A stretch of 64,000 bases of DNA from CAWIJJ01 sp963836425. GTDB lineage: Bacteria > Acidobacteriota > Terriglobia > Bryobacterales > Bryobacteraceae. Below are positions 8,115 to 18,081 of this stretch, in pieces. The notes under the pieces are model-generated. The model was not told the origin of the DNA. It saw only the letters and a program-made list of their open reading frames with translations, and ran no database searches. Each line of letters opens with the position of its first letter. Positions within the stretch are counted from its first letter, which is position 1. The position numbers and the translations under genes were made by a program. The stretch is taken from NCBI GenBank assembly GCA_963836425.1, contig CAWIJJ010000007.1, positions 1 through 64,000 on the forward strand, given 5' to 3'.

Positions 8115-10453
8115 AGATTCCGGTACGCAAGCGCACGCTGTTGAAGCTGGCAGGGCTGGGACTGTTCCTGCTGCTGGCGGCGGCGCTGGCGGCGCCCTAC
8201 TTTTCAGTGGACCAATATGCGCGGCGGCTGCAGGCCTCGCTCGAGCGGGCGCTGGGGCGCAAGGTGGAGCTGGGACGCGTGCATTTCAGCCTGCTCGAAG
8301 GACCGGCGTTCACGGTGGACAGCGTCACGATTTACGAGGATCCCGCGATCGGGATCGAGCCGGTGGCGTACGTGCAGGATCCGGGCAGCCTGAGGATCGC
8401 GCCGAGCCTGCTGTACCTGGCGGTGGGGCGGTTCGTCATCTCCTCCATCAGCCTGGACGGCGCCAGCATCAACCTGACAAAATCGGGGCCGGCGTCGGAA
8501 CCGGGGCGGTGGAATTTTGCCTCTTTTGTGAACCGCTCGGTGATGAGGAACCCGATCGCACTGCACGTGCGCGACAGCCGGGTCAACTTTAAATTCGGCG
8601 ACACCAAATCCGGCTTCTACCTGACCGAGACCGATTTGGACATTACGCCGCCTGGCCCGGGCGGCAGTGCGTGGAAGGTAAGGTGCTCGGCACGGCCGGC
8701 GCGCACGGACCGGTCGGGGCTGGGGCTCGGCTCTTTCACGCTGAACGGCCGCTGGTATCTTTCGCCGGAACGCGTGGACCTCGACCTCAGCATCGAGCGG
8801 GCCGGGCTGGACGAACTGACGGCGCTGGTGCGCGGCCAGGCGGGGAACATACACGGTTCGCTATCGTCGGACCTGCACCTGGGCGGGCCGATCGGAAATA
8901 TCGGGATCAAGGGGCAGCTCCGGGTGGAGGACGTGCACCGGTGGGACCTGCTGCCGCCGCACGGGCAGGGCTGGCCTTTCGAAGTGAGCGGACGGCTGGA
9001 CCTGCTCAAGCAGGAACTGGAGCTGCAATCGAACTCGGCGGGGAGCGGCACGCTGCCGTTGACGGTGCGGTTCCGCGCCACCGATTACCTGACGCAGCCG
9101 CGCTGGGCGGTGGCGGCGAACTGGAACCGCTTCCCGGTGGAGCCTTTGATGCAGCTTGCCGCGCACATGGGGGCGCAGTTCCCCGCCCGGCTCAAGCTTA
9201 GCGGCAGCATGGACGGTGCCATCGGATATTCGGGACAGGGTGGATTGCAGGGGGAACTGGGATTCCACGACGCGGCGATGACGATTCCCGACTCTCCGCC
9301 GCTGCAAGTGAAGGCGGCGTACTTTGTAGTGGGCGGCGGCCACGTGCGGCTCTCGCCGGCGGAAGTGAGCACTTCGACCGAAGACCAGGCCCTGGTGGAG
9401 GCCGATTACGACATTGACGATGAGGCGCTGGACCTGGCGATCCGCACCGATGGGATGAACGTGGCGTCGCTGCGGGAGCAGGTATCGCTGGCGGCGGTGC
9501 CGTGGCTGGAGCAGGTGCGCTCGGGCTCCTGGTCTGGGCTGCTGCGATACCAGCATTCGCCGGGCGGCGCGGGATGGAGCGGGCAGCTGCAGGTGCGCGA
9601 TGCGGAACTGGCGGTGCCGGGGCTGGCGCAACCGCTTCAGCTCGCGTCGGCGCGGGCTCAGATCGATGACCAGCGGGTAGTGCTGGACCGCATGGATGCG
9701 CATGTGGGCGAGGTGGCATTCACGGGCGACTACCGGTACGAACCGAGAGCGGCGCGCCCGCACCGGGTCCGGCTGCGCGCGGGTTCGGTGGACGCGGCCG
9801 ATTTGGAAGCGGCACTGCTGCCGACATTGAAGCGGAGCAGCAGCCTGCTGGCGCGCGCGTTGGGACGCGACTCACTGCCCGGGTGGCTCAAGGACCGGGC
9901 GGTGGAGGGGACGATTCAGATCGGCGACCTGGCCGTGGGGGAGGCGCACCTCGAAGGAGTGCGCGCCCACATGGTGTGGGACCTGGCACGCGTCGAATTC
10001 GATTCGATTTCGGCGCGCCTGGATGAAGCGCAGCTCTCCGGGGTGTTGACGGTGAGCGTGCGGGCCGAGCGGCCGGTATATAGGCTGGTGGGCCGGTTGA
10101 AGGGGCTCGAATGGCAGTCCGGGACGATCGACGCGGAGGGCACGGCGGAGACCAGCGGCACGGGCGGGCAACTGCTGGCCAACCTTACTTCCCAGGGCAC
10201 GTTCGCCGGGTCGGCGCTGGACTTCGGGCCGGCGGCGGCGTGGCGGAATGTATCGGGCGCGTACGCACTGGCATTGGGCCCGCGGCTGCGCTTCACGGTG
10301 CTGAACCTGAGGACAGAGGATGAGCTGTACACGGGCCGGGGATCGACGCAGGACGACGGGCGGCTGGTAATCCAGCTCAACAGCGGCCTCAAGGAAATGC
10401 GCATGAGCGGCACGCTGGCGAAGATGAAGATCGATGAGGGGCTGAAGCAGTAG
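8111..10453 (+). CDS. AsmA-like envelope protein
   Basis: A 780-residue protein with an N-terminal signal anchor (LLKLAGLGLFLLLAAALAAP, about residues 11-30). The adjacent AsmA block contains VDQYARRLQASLERALGRKV and VHFSLLEGPAFTVDSVTIYED. AsmA-like proteins are long beta-rich envelope proteins thought to move or organise phospholipids between membranes. The remainder is repetitive beta-structure with several 'GEVAFTGDYRYEP'-type strands and a C-terminal LVIQLNSGLKEMRMSGTLA segment. It starts at ATG 8111, overlapping the mocA-like stop (ATGA), so the three genes form one coupled unit although no shared pathway is evident. Confidence 0.8.
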   Translation: MKIPVRKRTLLKLAGLGLFLLLAAALAAPYFSVDQYARRLQASLERALGRKVELGRVHFSLLEGPAFTVDSVTIYEDPAIGIEPVAYVQDPGSLRIAPSLLYLAVGRFVISSISLDGASINLTKSGPASEPGRWNFASFVNRSVMRNPIALHVRDSRVNFKFGDTKSGFYLTETDLDITPPGPGGSAWKVRCSARPARTDRSGLGLGSFTLNGRWYLSPERVDLDLSIERAGLDELTALVRGQAGNIHGSLSSDLHLGGPIGNIGIKGQLRVEDVHRWDLLPPHGQGWPFEVSGRLDLLKQELELQSNSAGSGTLPLTVRFRATDYLTQPRWAVAANWNRFPVEPLMQLAAHMGAQFPARLKLSGSMDGAIGYSGQGGLQGELGFHDAAMTIPDSPPLQVKAAYFVVGGGHVRLSPAEVSTSTEDQALVEADYDIDDEALDLAIRTDGMNVASLREQVSLAAVPWLEQVRSGSWSGLLRYQHSPGGAGWSGQLQVRDAELAVPGLAQPLQLASARAQIDDQRVVLDRMDAHVGEVAFTGDYRYEPRAARPHRVRLRAGSVDAADLEAALLPTLKRSSSLLARALGRDSLPGWLKDRAVEGTIQIGDLAVGEAHLEGVRAHMVWDLARVEFDSISARLDEAQLSGVLTVSVRAERPVYRLVGRLKGLEWQSGTIDAEGTAETSGTGGQLLANLTSQGTFAGSALDFGPAAAWRNVSGAYALALGPRLRFTVLNLRTEDELYTGRGSTQDDGRLVIQLNSGLKEMRMSGTLAKMKIDEGLKQ

Positions 10454-10457
10454 AGCG

Positions 10458-13400
10458 CTACTGCGCGCGCGCCGGCGGAAGAAGCCGATCGAGTGTCTTC
10501 GGCAGATTCTCACCGCGAAACTGGTTTTCGAAATCCAGGCTGATGATTTTGCCGGATGGGTCGACCAGCACGGCGGTCGGAAAGCGATTCACGCGGAACC
10601 GCTTATAGACCAGGTCGTTTCCCATGTCGCCGGTGGATTGCGGGAACGTGACACCCTTCTCCTCGAGCAGAGCGCGCGCCTTGGCTACGTCGCGATCGTC
10701 ATCCATTCCGAGCACCACGAATTGACGCTCGCGGAACTGCTGGTACGCCTTCTCGAGATTCGGCAACTCGGCGCGGCACGGGCCGCACCAGGTTCCCCAG
10801 AAGTCCAGCAGGACGTACCGGCCTTTGAACTCTGCGAAGCGATGGGTCCTGCCGTCCAGGTCCGTGAACTCGAAATCGGGAATCTGCTCACCGAGGCGTA
10901 GGGGAATGCGCGGATTGGCGCCTGCGGGATGATCGCGGATGACGAACGTTCGCGCCTTCAGATCGAGCGAAACGGTGGAGACATCGTGACCGTTGACGTG
11001 GAAGATCACGCCCTCGTCCTTGGCAAAGGTAGACTCGTCGTTGTTGGCGGTCTCGTCGATCCTGCCGTCGCCGTTGGTGTCCATGCCGATCCACCCGTAG
11101 TCCGGATAGGCGTTGTGCTTTTCGGCGTCGAAGAGATACCGGGCCAGCACGGGACGGCCCCCCACGTCCACCTGGCCCTCCACGAAGACGAAGGGCGACC
11201 GCATCAGTGTCCGTCCGCCCGGGTAGGGATCATCGTCGCGGTAAATCCGATCCTCAGGCAGCCACAGTTTGATCGGGTAGGTGCGGAACGGGCCCTCGGA
11301 CATCGGAATCCGCAGCAGCACGGTTCGGTCCGGCCCGTCGAACTCGAAGCGCTCCGCGGCCTCGAATACGCCATTGCGATTGACGTCCACGAACACGTAG
11401 GGTGCGGCGCCGGAGGCCGGTTCGATCAACGCCAGCCTGATCCGCTGCTTCGCGTCGACAAACGTCGTCTCGGTGAACAATGCGTCGGCGGGCGCGAGGG
11501 TCACCGGCAATTCCAGGCGTTCCGCGGCAGTGGCGGGCTTCAGCGGAGCGGTCTGGCGCCGCACGGCGGTGGGCACCAGGTCGGGCTTGAGCTTGCCGAC
11601 GCGCTCGCCCTGGAAAAAGAACAACAGGCGGGTGGGCGCGGTGGTGAAATCGACGGAGGCCGCCAGGCACAATGCAGGCACGCCCGCGAGAGCCAATACG
11701 CGCGCGGGCCTGGGAAGCCGCCGCAAGCGGCCGCGAGACGCTGCAAAGACGCGGTCGATACGGCGGTCGAGCGAGCCCGCTGCGGCAATGGCGAGGCCCG
11801 GCACGGCTGTTCGCGATCCGGCCGCGCTGACGATTGCCGCAAATTGCAGCAGAATGCGCAATACGCCGCCGGATTGGAACAACGCTCCACGGCCGCTGCA
11901 TCGCACGCCATTTCGGCGAGCGTCTGCACACGGCGGTGGAGCCACCAGGCAAGCGGGTGGAACCAGAACAGGCAGCGAATGGCGCCGGAGAGCGCTCCGG
12001 TCAAGGGATCGCGCCTGCGGATATGAGCATACTCGTGGGACAGAACGGCGCGGCGGATTTCGGGCGACCATTCGCGCCAGCCGGCCGGCAGAATCACTGC
12101 CGGCTGCAGGACTGAAGCCGTCACGGGAACCAGCACGTCCGCCGATTCATAGACGCATCCGGCGACATGAACCGAGCGCCGCACGAAGCGCCGCGAGAGA
12201 TGCCACCCGATGGCCTGTCGAACGGCGAGAATCGCTACACCGAGCAGGTAGAGCAGGACCGGAATGTTCGCGCTGAAGGGAACGGGCGGTGTGGATGGGA
12301 TGGGAGCAGAGAGTTGATGAGCCGCGGCTTGCGCGCCTGCCGGCGCCGCTGTCGCGGTATTTTCACGCAGCGAAGGTTCGGAGGCGTGCGACCGCACAAC
12401 CGGATACGCCGGCAGCACCGGAACGGTCCAGCGTGGCGCGACGAGGCGGGCGACGGGCAGCAGCAGCATCGACGCCAGGACCAGGAGCCAGACTGCATGC
12501 TGCGAGGCCGGGTGACGGATGCGGAACAGTCGCAGCAGGAGCACCGCGTCGCGCCATTGTTTGCGCTTGTCACTGATCGCCTGGCCGTTGAGGTTGCGGA
12601 GGTCCAGGCGCAGGGCCGCGAGGTAGTGTTCGCGCCAGAGCGCGGCCGCGCCGGGGTCCACGAAGACGCCGTGGCTGAGGTCGTTGATCGCGTCCACAAT
12701 GCCTGCTTTTTCGGCGGGAAACTTCTCCATGTAGGCGAGGACGAAGCGAACCAGCCACGGGCTCGATGCATCCACGCCGCCGGCGGCGAACATGTGTTGC
12801 ATGGCGGTGAGCAACTGGCGCTCGCGGGTGGTAACTACCTCTTCGGCCGGAAGGGCGCCCCGCATCACGTACAGAAAGAAGAAGCTGGCGTAGAACCCCT
12901 CGGCCTGGAGCAACTGGTTGGCGTCCCGCAGGGTGGCGAAGTCGCGCGCTTTTTCAAGCTGGGTGCGAAGGTAGCCGGGGCCTTGAAAGGCGCTTTCGAA
13001 GGCGAAGTTGTTTTCGCGCACATCGGCGTAACGGGCGAGATTCTGGGAATAGCTGGTGAGGTCCACCGAATGGTGAAAGTACTCCTCGGCCTGCCACTCG
13101 CCGGCGCCGAACTGCACGAACTCGCGATGGAACCGGCGGCGGGAGTTGGGGTCGCGATTGAGGTGTGCGGCCAGCGTTTCGAAGTGAATGGCGTAGCCTT
13201 CGGTAAACGCGGTGGTGCGGTCCGAGAGCGCCGCGGTGGTGTGCGGGATCGACGCCATGGAGTTTCCTTCGAGCAGGCGGCCTCCGGCCATCAGGGCCAT
13301 GGCCATGTGAGCGGTCTCATGCAGCAGGGTGGTTTCAAAGCGGCCTGGAGCGGCGTCGAGCAGGATGTACGGCTGCCTGGGATGCTCCTCGATCGCGCCG

Positions 13401-13726
13401 CCGTTTTGCAGGCGAAAGCCCACGGCAGCGTGGTTTCCGCCCGGCACCAGCGCGACGAAGTAGTCCGGCGTGCCGCCCGACGGCGCCGCTATGTCGCAGG
13501 CTTCGCGATAGAGGCGAAACGCGCGGGCGGCCGATTCGTTGCGCAGCCATCCCGCGTACCGCTGCGGATCGGCGGCCTTACGGAAGAGCGGATTCACCGC
13601 GGCGATTTCGGCGTTCGCGGTATCCACGCGGTCCACCGGTTCCAGGAAGACTACGTTGACAGGCGACTGCGCGCGCAGCAGGGGCAGAGACGCGATCAGA
13701 GCCACAAACAGGAGCCGCATGTACAT
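10458..13726 (-). CDS. Fusion: gluzincin-like peptidase + M56 (BlaR1-type) + TlpA thioredoxin, one frameshift
   Basis: After restoring one base missing near 11855 this reads as a single protein of about 1089 residues. It begins with a signal peptide (MRLLFVALIASLPLL), followed by a domain with HETAH at 136-140 and a downstream Glu176 (FTEGYAIHFE), the layout of a gluzincin protease. Two hydrophobic segments follow (about 410-430 and 490-505), then an M56 domain with HEYAH (564-568) and Glu605 (LAEMACDAAAVERC). After a linker carrying EF-hand-like Asp-rich loops (DVNRNGVFE, DTNGDGRIDE), a TlpA/AhpC-type thioredoxin domain carries WGTWCGPC (CGPC at 981-984). M56 proteins are membrane sensors or proteases; TlpA domains reduce disulfides outside the cytoplasm. 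No BlaI repressor lies adjacent. Starts at 13726 or 13720 are equally possible. Confidence 0.8.
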
Positions 13727-13914
13727 TCGACGTTCCGGACCGCTGGATAATAGCAAACAGGGCGGACGGAAAATGTGTTCTTCGTATTCGATTTTGGGCC
13801 ACCACCCTGGTTGATTTCGGCCAGGGGCGCGTACCGTTTCGGGATACGAAGTGCTTGCTTATCCGGACGTTACGAGGTGGCGAGGGGATTGCATAAGGAG
13901 GGCTGGAGGCAGCA

Positions 13915-14211
13915 ATGAAAAGACTCTTATCCCTCGCAATCTTCGCTCTCGCACTGACGGCGGAAGGAGCCTACGCGGCACCGAGATGGGCCCGTTTTGG
14001 CCCGCCTCCCCGTGGGCGCGCAACCGTGGTTGTGCGGCGTCCGAGCCTGCGGCATGTCTGGATTCCCGGCTATTACCGCTGGTACGGCGGCCGTTACCTG
14101 TGGACGGAGGGCTACTGGACCATTCCGCCGCGGCCGCGCGCGGTTTGGGTGCCCGGATATCGGGTGCGCCGGCCGCTAGGGTACGTCTGGATCTCCGGCT
14201 ACTGGCGCTAG
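13915..14211 (+). CDS. Secreted YXWGXW/WXXGXW-repeat protein
   Basis: A 98-residue protein with a clear signal peptide (MKRLLSLAIFALALTAEGAYA) cleaved before APRW. The mature part is built from short aromatic repeats: VWIPGYYRWYGGRYLW, WTEGYWTIPPRP, VWVPGYRV and YVWISGYWR. This matches small YXWGXW-repeat proteins, presumed periplasmic or surface proteins of unknown role. An AAGGAGG-like ribosome site lies about 15-20 nt upstream and GGAGG sits about 8 nt before the ATG. It stands alone between genes on the opposite strand. Confidence 0.8.
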   Translation: MKRLLSLAIFALALTAEGAYAAPRWARFGPPPRGRATVVVRRPSLRHVWIPGYYRWYGGRYLWTEGYWTIPPRPRAVWVPGYRVRRPLGYVWISGYWR

Positions 14212-14218
14212 GTCCGCC

Positions 14219-15487
14219 CTATTTCACAAACTTCGCAATTTCCTCGATCAGTTCGGCGGGGGCATGACCGGGCTTGCGGTACTCGGCGTCGGTGCTCTTG
14301 CCCTCGCCGGGCACAAACAGGTGATTGAGCGCCGGGAAACTGCGGAAGGTCACGTCCTTACGGGCCGCGAGCCCGGTCTTCCATAAAGCGAAATCGCTCA
14401 TGGTCACCTGGTAATCGCGCTCGCCCTGGAGGATGAGCATGGGGATGTTCGCCTTCTTGGCCTGGGTCACCGCATCATAGTCCTTCAGGTCCAGCAGGTA
14501 GCTGACGGGCATGTTGAAGATGGGGGGTGCGTCGTCGTCGGTGGGGTCGAGGGCCTTGATCCGCTTGGACAGGGCCTTCACGTTTTCCAGTTGCGTCCCC
14601 TTCATGCCGAGGTATTCGGCCTGTTCGACGATCAGGTCCTCAAGCGGCCGCGCGTTAGCGGCAAGCAGAATCAGGCCGGCGAGCTTTCCGTCATCGAGCG
14701 CGATGCGGGGGGCGATGTAGCCGCCGAGGCTGTGGCCGGCGAGGTATACGCGCTTCGGATCCACTTCTTTTTGCGCGCGCATGAGTTCGGCGGCGCGAAC
14801 GGCGTCATCCACCGTTTCGTCGTCGATCGTCATTCCGTGCAGGCCGGCCATTTTCATTCCGTACTGCTTGCTGCGTTTTTCATAGCGCAGCACGGCGATG
14901 CCGCGCGAAGCGAGGCCTTCGGCAAGGTCCTTGAACAGCTTGCTGCCCCCGACGGTCTCATCGCGATCGTTGGGACCCGACCCGTGAACCAGCACGACTC
15001 CCGGAAACGGTCCGGCGCCGTTCGGCAGCGTCAGGGTTCCCGGGAGCTTCCATTCGTCGTCGCCGACGGTGACCTCGCGCTCGTGGAACGTGTCGGGCTT
15101 GCTGTAGGGCGGGCGATCCCACGGGATGGCGCCGGGCAGCAGGAACATTCCCGCCACCTGGCCCTTGTCGTTGATGATGTAGCGGAAATTGATGGTCTGC
15201 TTTTCGAACTTGACCGGGAACACTACTATCGTGTTCGGACCTGCCTTCTGGGTGGTGGCGGCGTCGATCTTCTCCATCGCGCCGAACGTCTTGATCTGCT
15301 CGCCGATTTTTCCAAGGGCGGGTTCGGTGATGGATTCCTGCATCTCCGGGGTAAACATCCGGTAGACGTCGGAGTACTTCGCGCCGAGCAGGGAATCGAG
15401 CGCCTGACGAGCGGTAGCGGCCGGACCGGCGGCCGGCTGCGCCAGCAGAAGACCAGCCGAGAAGAAGCATAAAATGCGTGCGAGCAT
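14219..15487 (-). CDS. Secreted alpha/beta hydrolase with N-terminal DUF3887 domain
   Basis: A 422-residue esterase- or peptidase-like hydrolase. A signal peptide (residues 1-22, ILCFFSAGLLLAQ) is followed by a DUF3887 domain (about 25-120), which commonly precedes such hydrolases. The hydrolase core has VVLVHGSGPNDRDETVGGSK (oxyanion region) and the nucleophile elbow AGHSLGGY with Ser253. Later blocks LILQGERDYQV (acid Asp) and FPALNHLFVPGEG (His) complete the triad. ATG 15487 was preferred to the adjoining GTG 15490. Substrate is unknown. It is divergent from the rhodanese gene with about 100 bp between the starts. Confidence 0.88.
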   Translation of the reverse strand: MLARILCFFSAGLLLAQPAAGPAATARQALDSLLGAKYSDVYRMFTPEMQESITEPALGKIGEQIKTFGAMEKIDAATTQKAGPNTIVVFPVKFEKQTINFRYIINDKGQVAGMFLLPGAIPWDRPPYSKPDTFHEREVTVGDDEWKLPGTLTLPNGAGPFPGVVLVHGSGPNDRDETVGGSKLFKDLAEGLASRGIAVLRYEKRSKQYGMKMAGLHGMTIDDETVDDAVRAAELMRAQKEVDPKRVYLAGHSLGGYIAPRIALDDGKLAGLILLAANARPLEDLIVEQAEYLGMKGTQLENVKALSKRIKALDPTDDDAPPIFNMPVSYLLDLKDYDAVTQAKKANIPMLILQGERDYQVTMSDFALWKTGLAARKDVTFRSFPALNHLFVPGEGKSTDAEYRKPGHAPAELIEEIAKFVK

Positions 15488-15587
15488 CACAATCTTTATG
15501 TTACAGCTTGGCGGGCGCCGCGTATCTGCGAGTATAATCGGGGGCAGGAATCAGCACCCACAAACACTCAGCAAGGAGAAAACAGTG

Positions 15588-16448
15588 ATGGCGGAATACG
15601 CGCATCCAGAAGTATTGGTAACTACTGAATGGGTCGCAGCCCACGCGAACGATCCGAATGTGACCGTGGTTGAAGTCGATGTGGACACGAAGGCCTACGA
15701 CGAAGGACATGTTCCGGGCGCCATAGCCTGGGCTTGGAATACGCAACTGTGCGACACGCTGCGGCGCGACATTTTGTCGAAAGAGCAGTTCGAGAATCTG
15801 ATGTCGTCGTCCGGCGTCAAGCCGGACAGCACCCTGGTCATTTACGGGGACAACAATAACTGGTTCGCGGCCTGGGCTTTGTGGCAGGCCAAGATCTACG
15901 GCCACGCCGACGTGCGGCTGATGAACGGCGGCCGGAAGAAATGGCTGTCCGAAGGACGCGAGGTTACCACCGAGGTTCCGAAAGTTCGGGCTTCGATGTA
16001 CCAGGCCAAGGACGCGGACCTTTCGCTGCGCGCGTTTCTTCCGCAGGTGCAGCAGGCGTCTGCGACGCGCTCGGCGGCGATGGTGGACGTGCGCAGCCCG
16101 CAGGAGTATTCGGGAGAGATCCTGGCGCCTCCGGGACTGCCCGAGACCTGCCAGCGCGGGGGCCACATCCCGGGAGCGCGCAGCATCCCCTGGGGCAAGG
16201 CGTGCAACGAGGACGGCACGTTCAAATCGGCGGACGAGCTCAAAGCGCTTTACGGCGGCGAAGGCGTGGACGGCTCCCGGCCGGTGATCGCCTACTGCCG
16301 CATCGGCGAGCGCTCCAGCCATACGTGGTTCGTTCTGAAGTACCTGCTCGGATACAACAACGTCACCAATTATGACGGTTCCTGGACCGAGTGGGGCAAC
16401 CTGGTGGGCGCCAATGTGGAGAAGGGCGCCGCGGCGAAGGCCGGCTGA
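15588..16448 (+). CDS. Thiosulfate/3-mercaptopyruvate sulfurtransferase (two-domain rhodanese)
   Basis: Transfers sulfane sulfur from thiosulfate or mercaptopyruvate to an acceptor such as cyanide or thioredoxin. Two rhodanese domains are present in 286 residues: an inactive N-terminal one (VVEVDVDTKAYDEGHVPGAI) and an active C-terminal one with VDVRSPQEYSG and the catalytic Cys237 in the six-residue loop CRIGERS. That loop is typical of thiosulfate-preferring CysA/SseA-like enzymes. Start ATG 15588 has an AAGGAG ribosome site about 9 nt upstream, and no signal peptide is visible, so it should be cytoplasmic. A small hypothetical gene follows 9 nt later. Confidence 0.92.
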   Translation: MAEYAHPEVLVTTEWVAAHANDPNVTVVEVDVDTKAYDEGHVPGAIAWAWNTQLCDTLRRDILSKEQFENLMSSSGVKPDSTLVIYGDNNNWFAAWALWQAKIYGHADVRLMNGGRKKWLSEGREVTTEVPKVRASMYQAKDADLSLRAFLPQVQQASATRSAAMVDVRSPQEYSGEILAPPGLPETCQRGGHIPGARSIPWGKACNEDGTFKSADELKALYGGEGVDGSRPVIAYCRIGERSSHTWFVLKYLLGYNNVTNYDGSWTEWGNLVGANVEKGAAAKAG

Positions 16449-16457
16449 CGGAGGGGT

Positions 16458-16679
16458 ATGAAGGTCGAAGAATATCAGGAACGGAAACTGGAACTGGCCG
16501 GATGGCCGGTGAACCTGTCCAGCTATCGAATTGGCGCCGAGTGGCACTGTAAAGCCGACAACGTATCGCCGGGTGCGGGGCTATGCCGCACCACGGGTGC
16601 AACGCGTGAGGAAGCGGAGGACAAGGCGATGAAGCGTGCCGAAGAACTGCTGTCACGCACGCGCCGCCAGTCTGTGTAG
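16458..16679 (+). CDS. Small hypothetical protein
   Basis: Seventy-three residues, starting MKVEEYQERKLELAGWPVNL. A strong ribosome site (GGAGGGG) lies directly before the ATG, and the gene follows the rhodanese after 9 nt, so the two are probably co-transcribed. The sequence has one central Cys (EWHCKADN), a second in GLCRTTGAT, and a charged helical C-terminus (REEAEDKAMKRAEELLSRTR). I do not recognise a family with assigned function. The ribosome site and codon usage support it being real. Confidence 0.72.
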   Translation: MKVEEYQERKLELAGWPVNLSSYRIGAEWHCKADNVSPGAGLCRTTGATREEAEDKAMKRAEELLSRTRRQSV

Positions 16680-16684
16680 GCTTA

Positions 16685-18079
16685 TTAAGTGGTGGGGACA
16701 GGCCGTCCGGCGGCCTGTCTCACCAACTCCCAGGCTCGATTGATGGTGGCCGCGGTGGTTCGATAATTGCCGACCGCCAGGTGGAGGGTGAAGCGGTTGC
16801 GCAACACGGCTCCCGAGAGAAACACTTCGCCCGAGCGGTTGACCGCATCGAGGATGGCGCGATTTTCGGCATCTGTCCCCTTGAAGCGGAAACAGACGAC
16901 GGAGAAGGGCGACGGTGCGGTCCGCTCGAAATCCGGGTCGGCATCCACCATCTCCGCGAATTCCCGCGCGCACTGAATATGTCCGCGGATCACCTTCATG
17001 AGCCCCTCCCGTCCCCACGAGCGCATGACGAACCACAGCTTGAGCGCGCGGAAGCGGCGGCCCAGCGCGACCCCGTAGTCCATCATGTTCACCGCGCGCG
17101 AAGAATCGGTGGTTTCCAGGTAGGAGGGCACCAGCGAAAAGGCGCTGCGAAGGATCTGGGGATGGCGCGTATGGAAGACGCTGCAATCCATGGGAGTCAG
17201 CAGCCATTTATGCGGGTTCATGACCATCGAGTCGGCACGCTCGCAGCCGGCAAATGCCCAGCCGAATTCCGGAAGGATGGCGGCGGCTCCGGCGTAAGCC
17301 GCATCCACGTGCATCCACATCTGAAAGCGTTCGGCGAGTTCCGCCACGCCGGCAACCGGATCGACGGCGGTGGTTGCGGTGGTGCCGATGGTGGGCACGA
17401 CGCAGCAGGGGCGGAGACCGCGAATGATATCGGCCTCGATCATTTCGCGGAGCGCATCGGGGCGCATCCGGAACTGCTCGTCGATGGGAACTTTCCGGAC
17501 ATTATCCTGGCCGATGCCCACCGCGATGGCGCCTTTCTCGATGGAGGAGTGGGCCTGGTCCGAGGTATAAACGACCAACCCGGCGCGGGTTCCGCGGGTG
17601 CGCGAATCCGGGTCCACAAACTGCCGCGCGGCGGCGATCGCGTGCATGCTGCTTGTGGAAGCCGTGTCGTAGATGATGCCGAACCAATCTTCAGGCAGGC
17701 CGCTCCACTGGCGCAGCCAGCGCAGCGTCACCTGCTCGAGCTCGGTAATGGCGGGCGAGGTCTTCCAGAGCATGCCGTTGCCGTTGAGGGCGGCCGCGAG
17801 CAGTTCGCCCAGAATTCCTTCCGCGGGCGCAGAGTTAGCGAAATACGCGAGAAAGCCCGGATGGTTCCAGTGTGTGCAGGCGGGAACGATGAGATTCTCG
17901 AAATCGCTGAGGATGGCTTCCATGGGCTCGCCCTGTTCGGGCCCGGCGGCCGGAAGCGAATCGATCAGATCTCCGGGCTGCACATCCGGGAGCACGGGGT
18001 GCGCGGTGGGATTTTCAAGGAAATCGGCGATCCAGTCGATCGCCCGGTAGCCGTGACGGCGGAAATCGTCAGGTGTCAT
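16685..18079 (-). CDS. PLP-dependent aromatic-amino-acid/tryptophan-type decarboxylase (group II)
   Basis: A 464-residue group II decarboxylase. The blocks HWNHPGFLAYFANSAPAEGI and LLAAALNGNGMLWKTSPA match aromatic-L-amino-acid decarboxylases. The PLP-stacking His176 lies in SDQAHSSIEKG, Asp259 in MHVDAAYAGAA, and the Schiff-base Lys291 in MVMNPHKWLL. Substrates in this family include tryptophan, tyrosine, phenylalanine and DOPA; the motifs alone do not choose between them. ATG 18079 gives the usual MTPDDFRRHGYRAIDWIADF start. It ends a minus-strand run starting with the HutI-like gene; the upstream esterase stop lies only 3 nt away. The product would be an amine. Confidence 0.9.
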   Translation of the reverse strand: MTPDDFRRHGYRAIDWIADFLENPTAHPVLPDVQPGDLIDSLPAAGPEQGEPMEAILSDFENLIVPACTHWNHPGFLAYFANSAPAEGILGELLAAALNGNGMLWKTSPAITELEQVTLRWLRQWSGLPEDWFGIIYDTASTSSMHAIAAARQFVDPDSRTRGTRAGLVVYTSDQAHSSIEKGAIAVGIGQDNVRKVPIDEQFRMRPDALREMIEADIIRGLRPCCVVPTIGTTATTAVDPVAGVAELAERFQMWMHVDAAYAGAAAILPEFGWAFAGCERADSMVMNPHKWLLTPMDCSVFHTRHPQILRSAFSLVPSYLETTDSSRAVNMMDYGVALGRRFRALKLWFVMRSWGREGLMKVIRGHIQCAREFAEMVDADPDFERTAPSPFSVVCFRFKGTDAENRAILDAVNRSGEVFLSGAVLRNRFTLHLAVGNYRTTAATINRAWELVRQAAGRPVPTT

Positions 18080-18081
18080 GG

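Noticed and set aside
12167..13750. A long open frame (about 527 codons) on the plus strand opposite the M56 fusion gene
   Set aside because: It lies wholly antisense to a gene with clear protease and M56 motifs, lacks a ribosome site and family-like motifs, and is explained by GC-rich codon bias.
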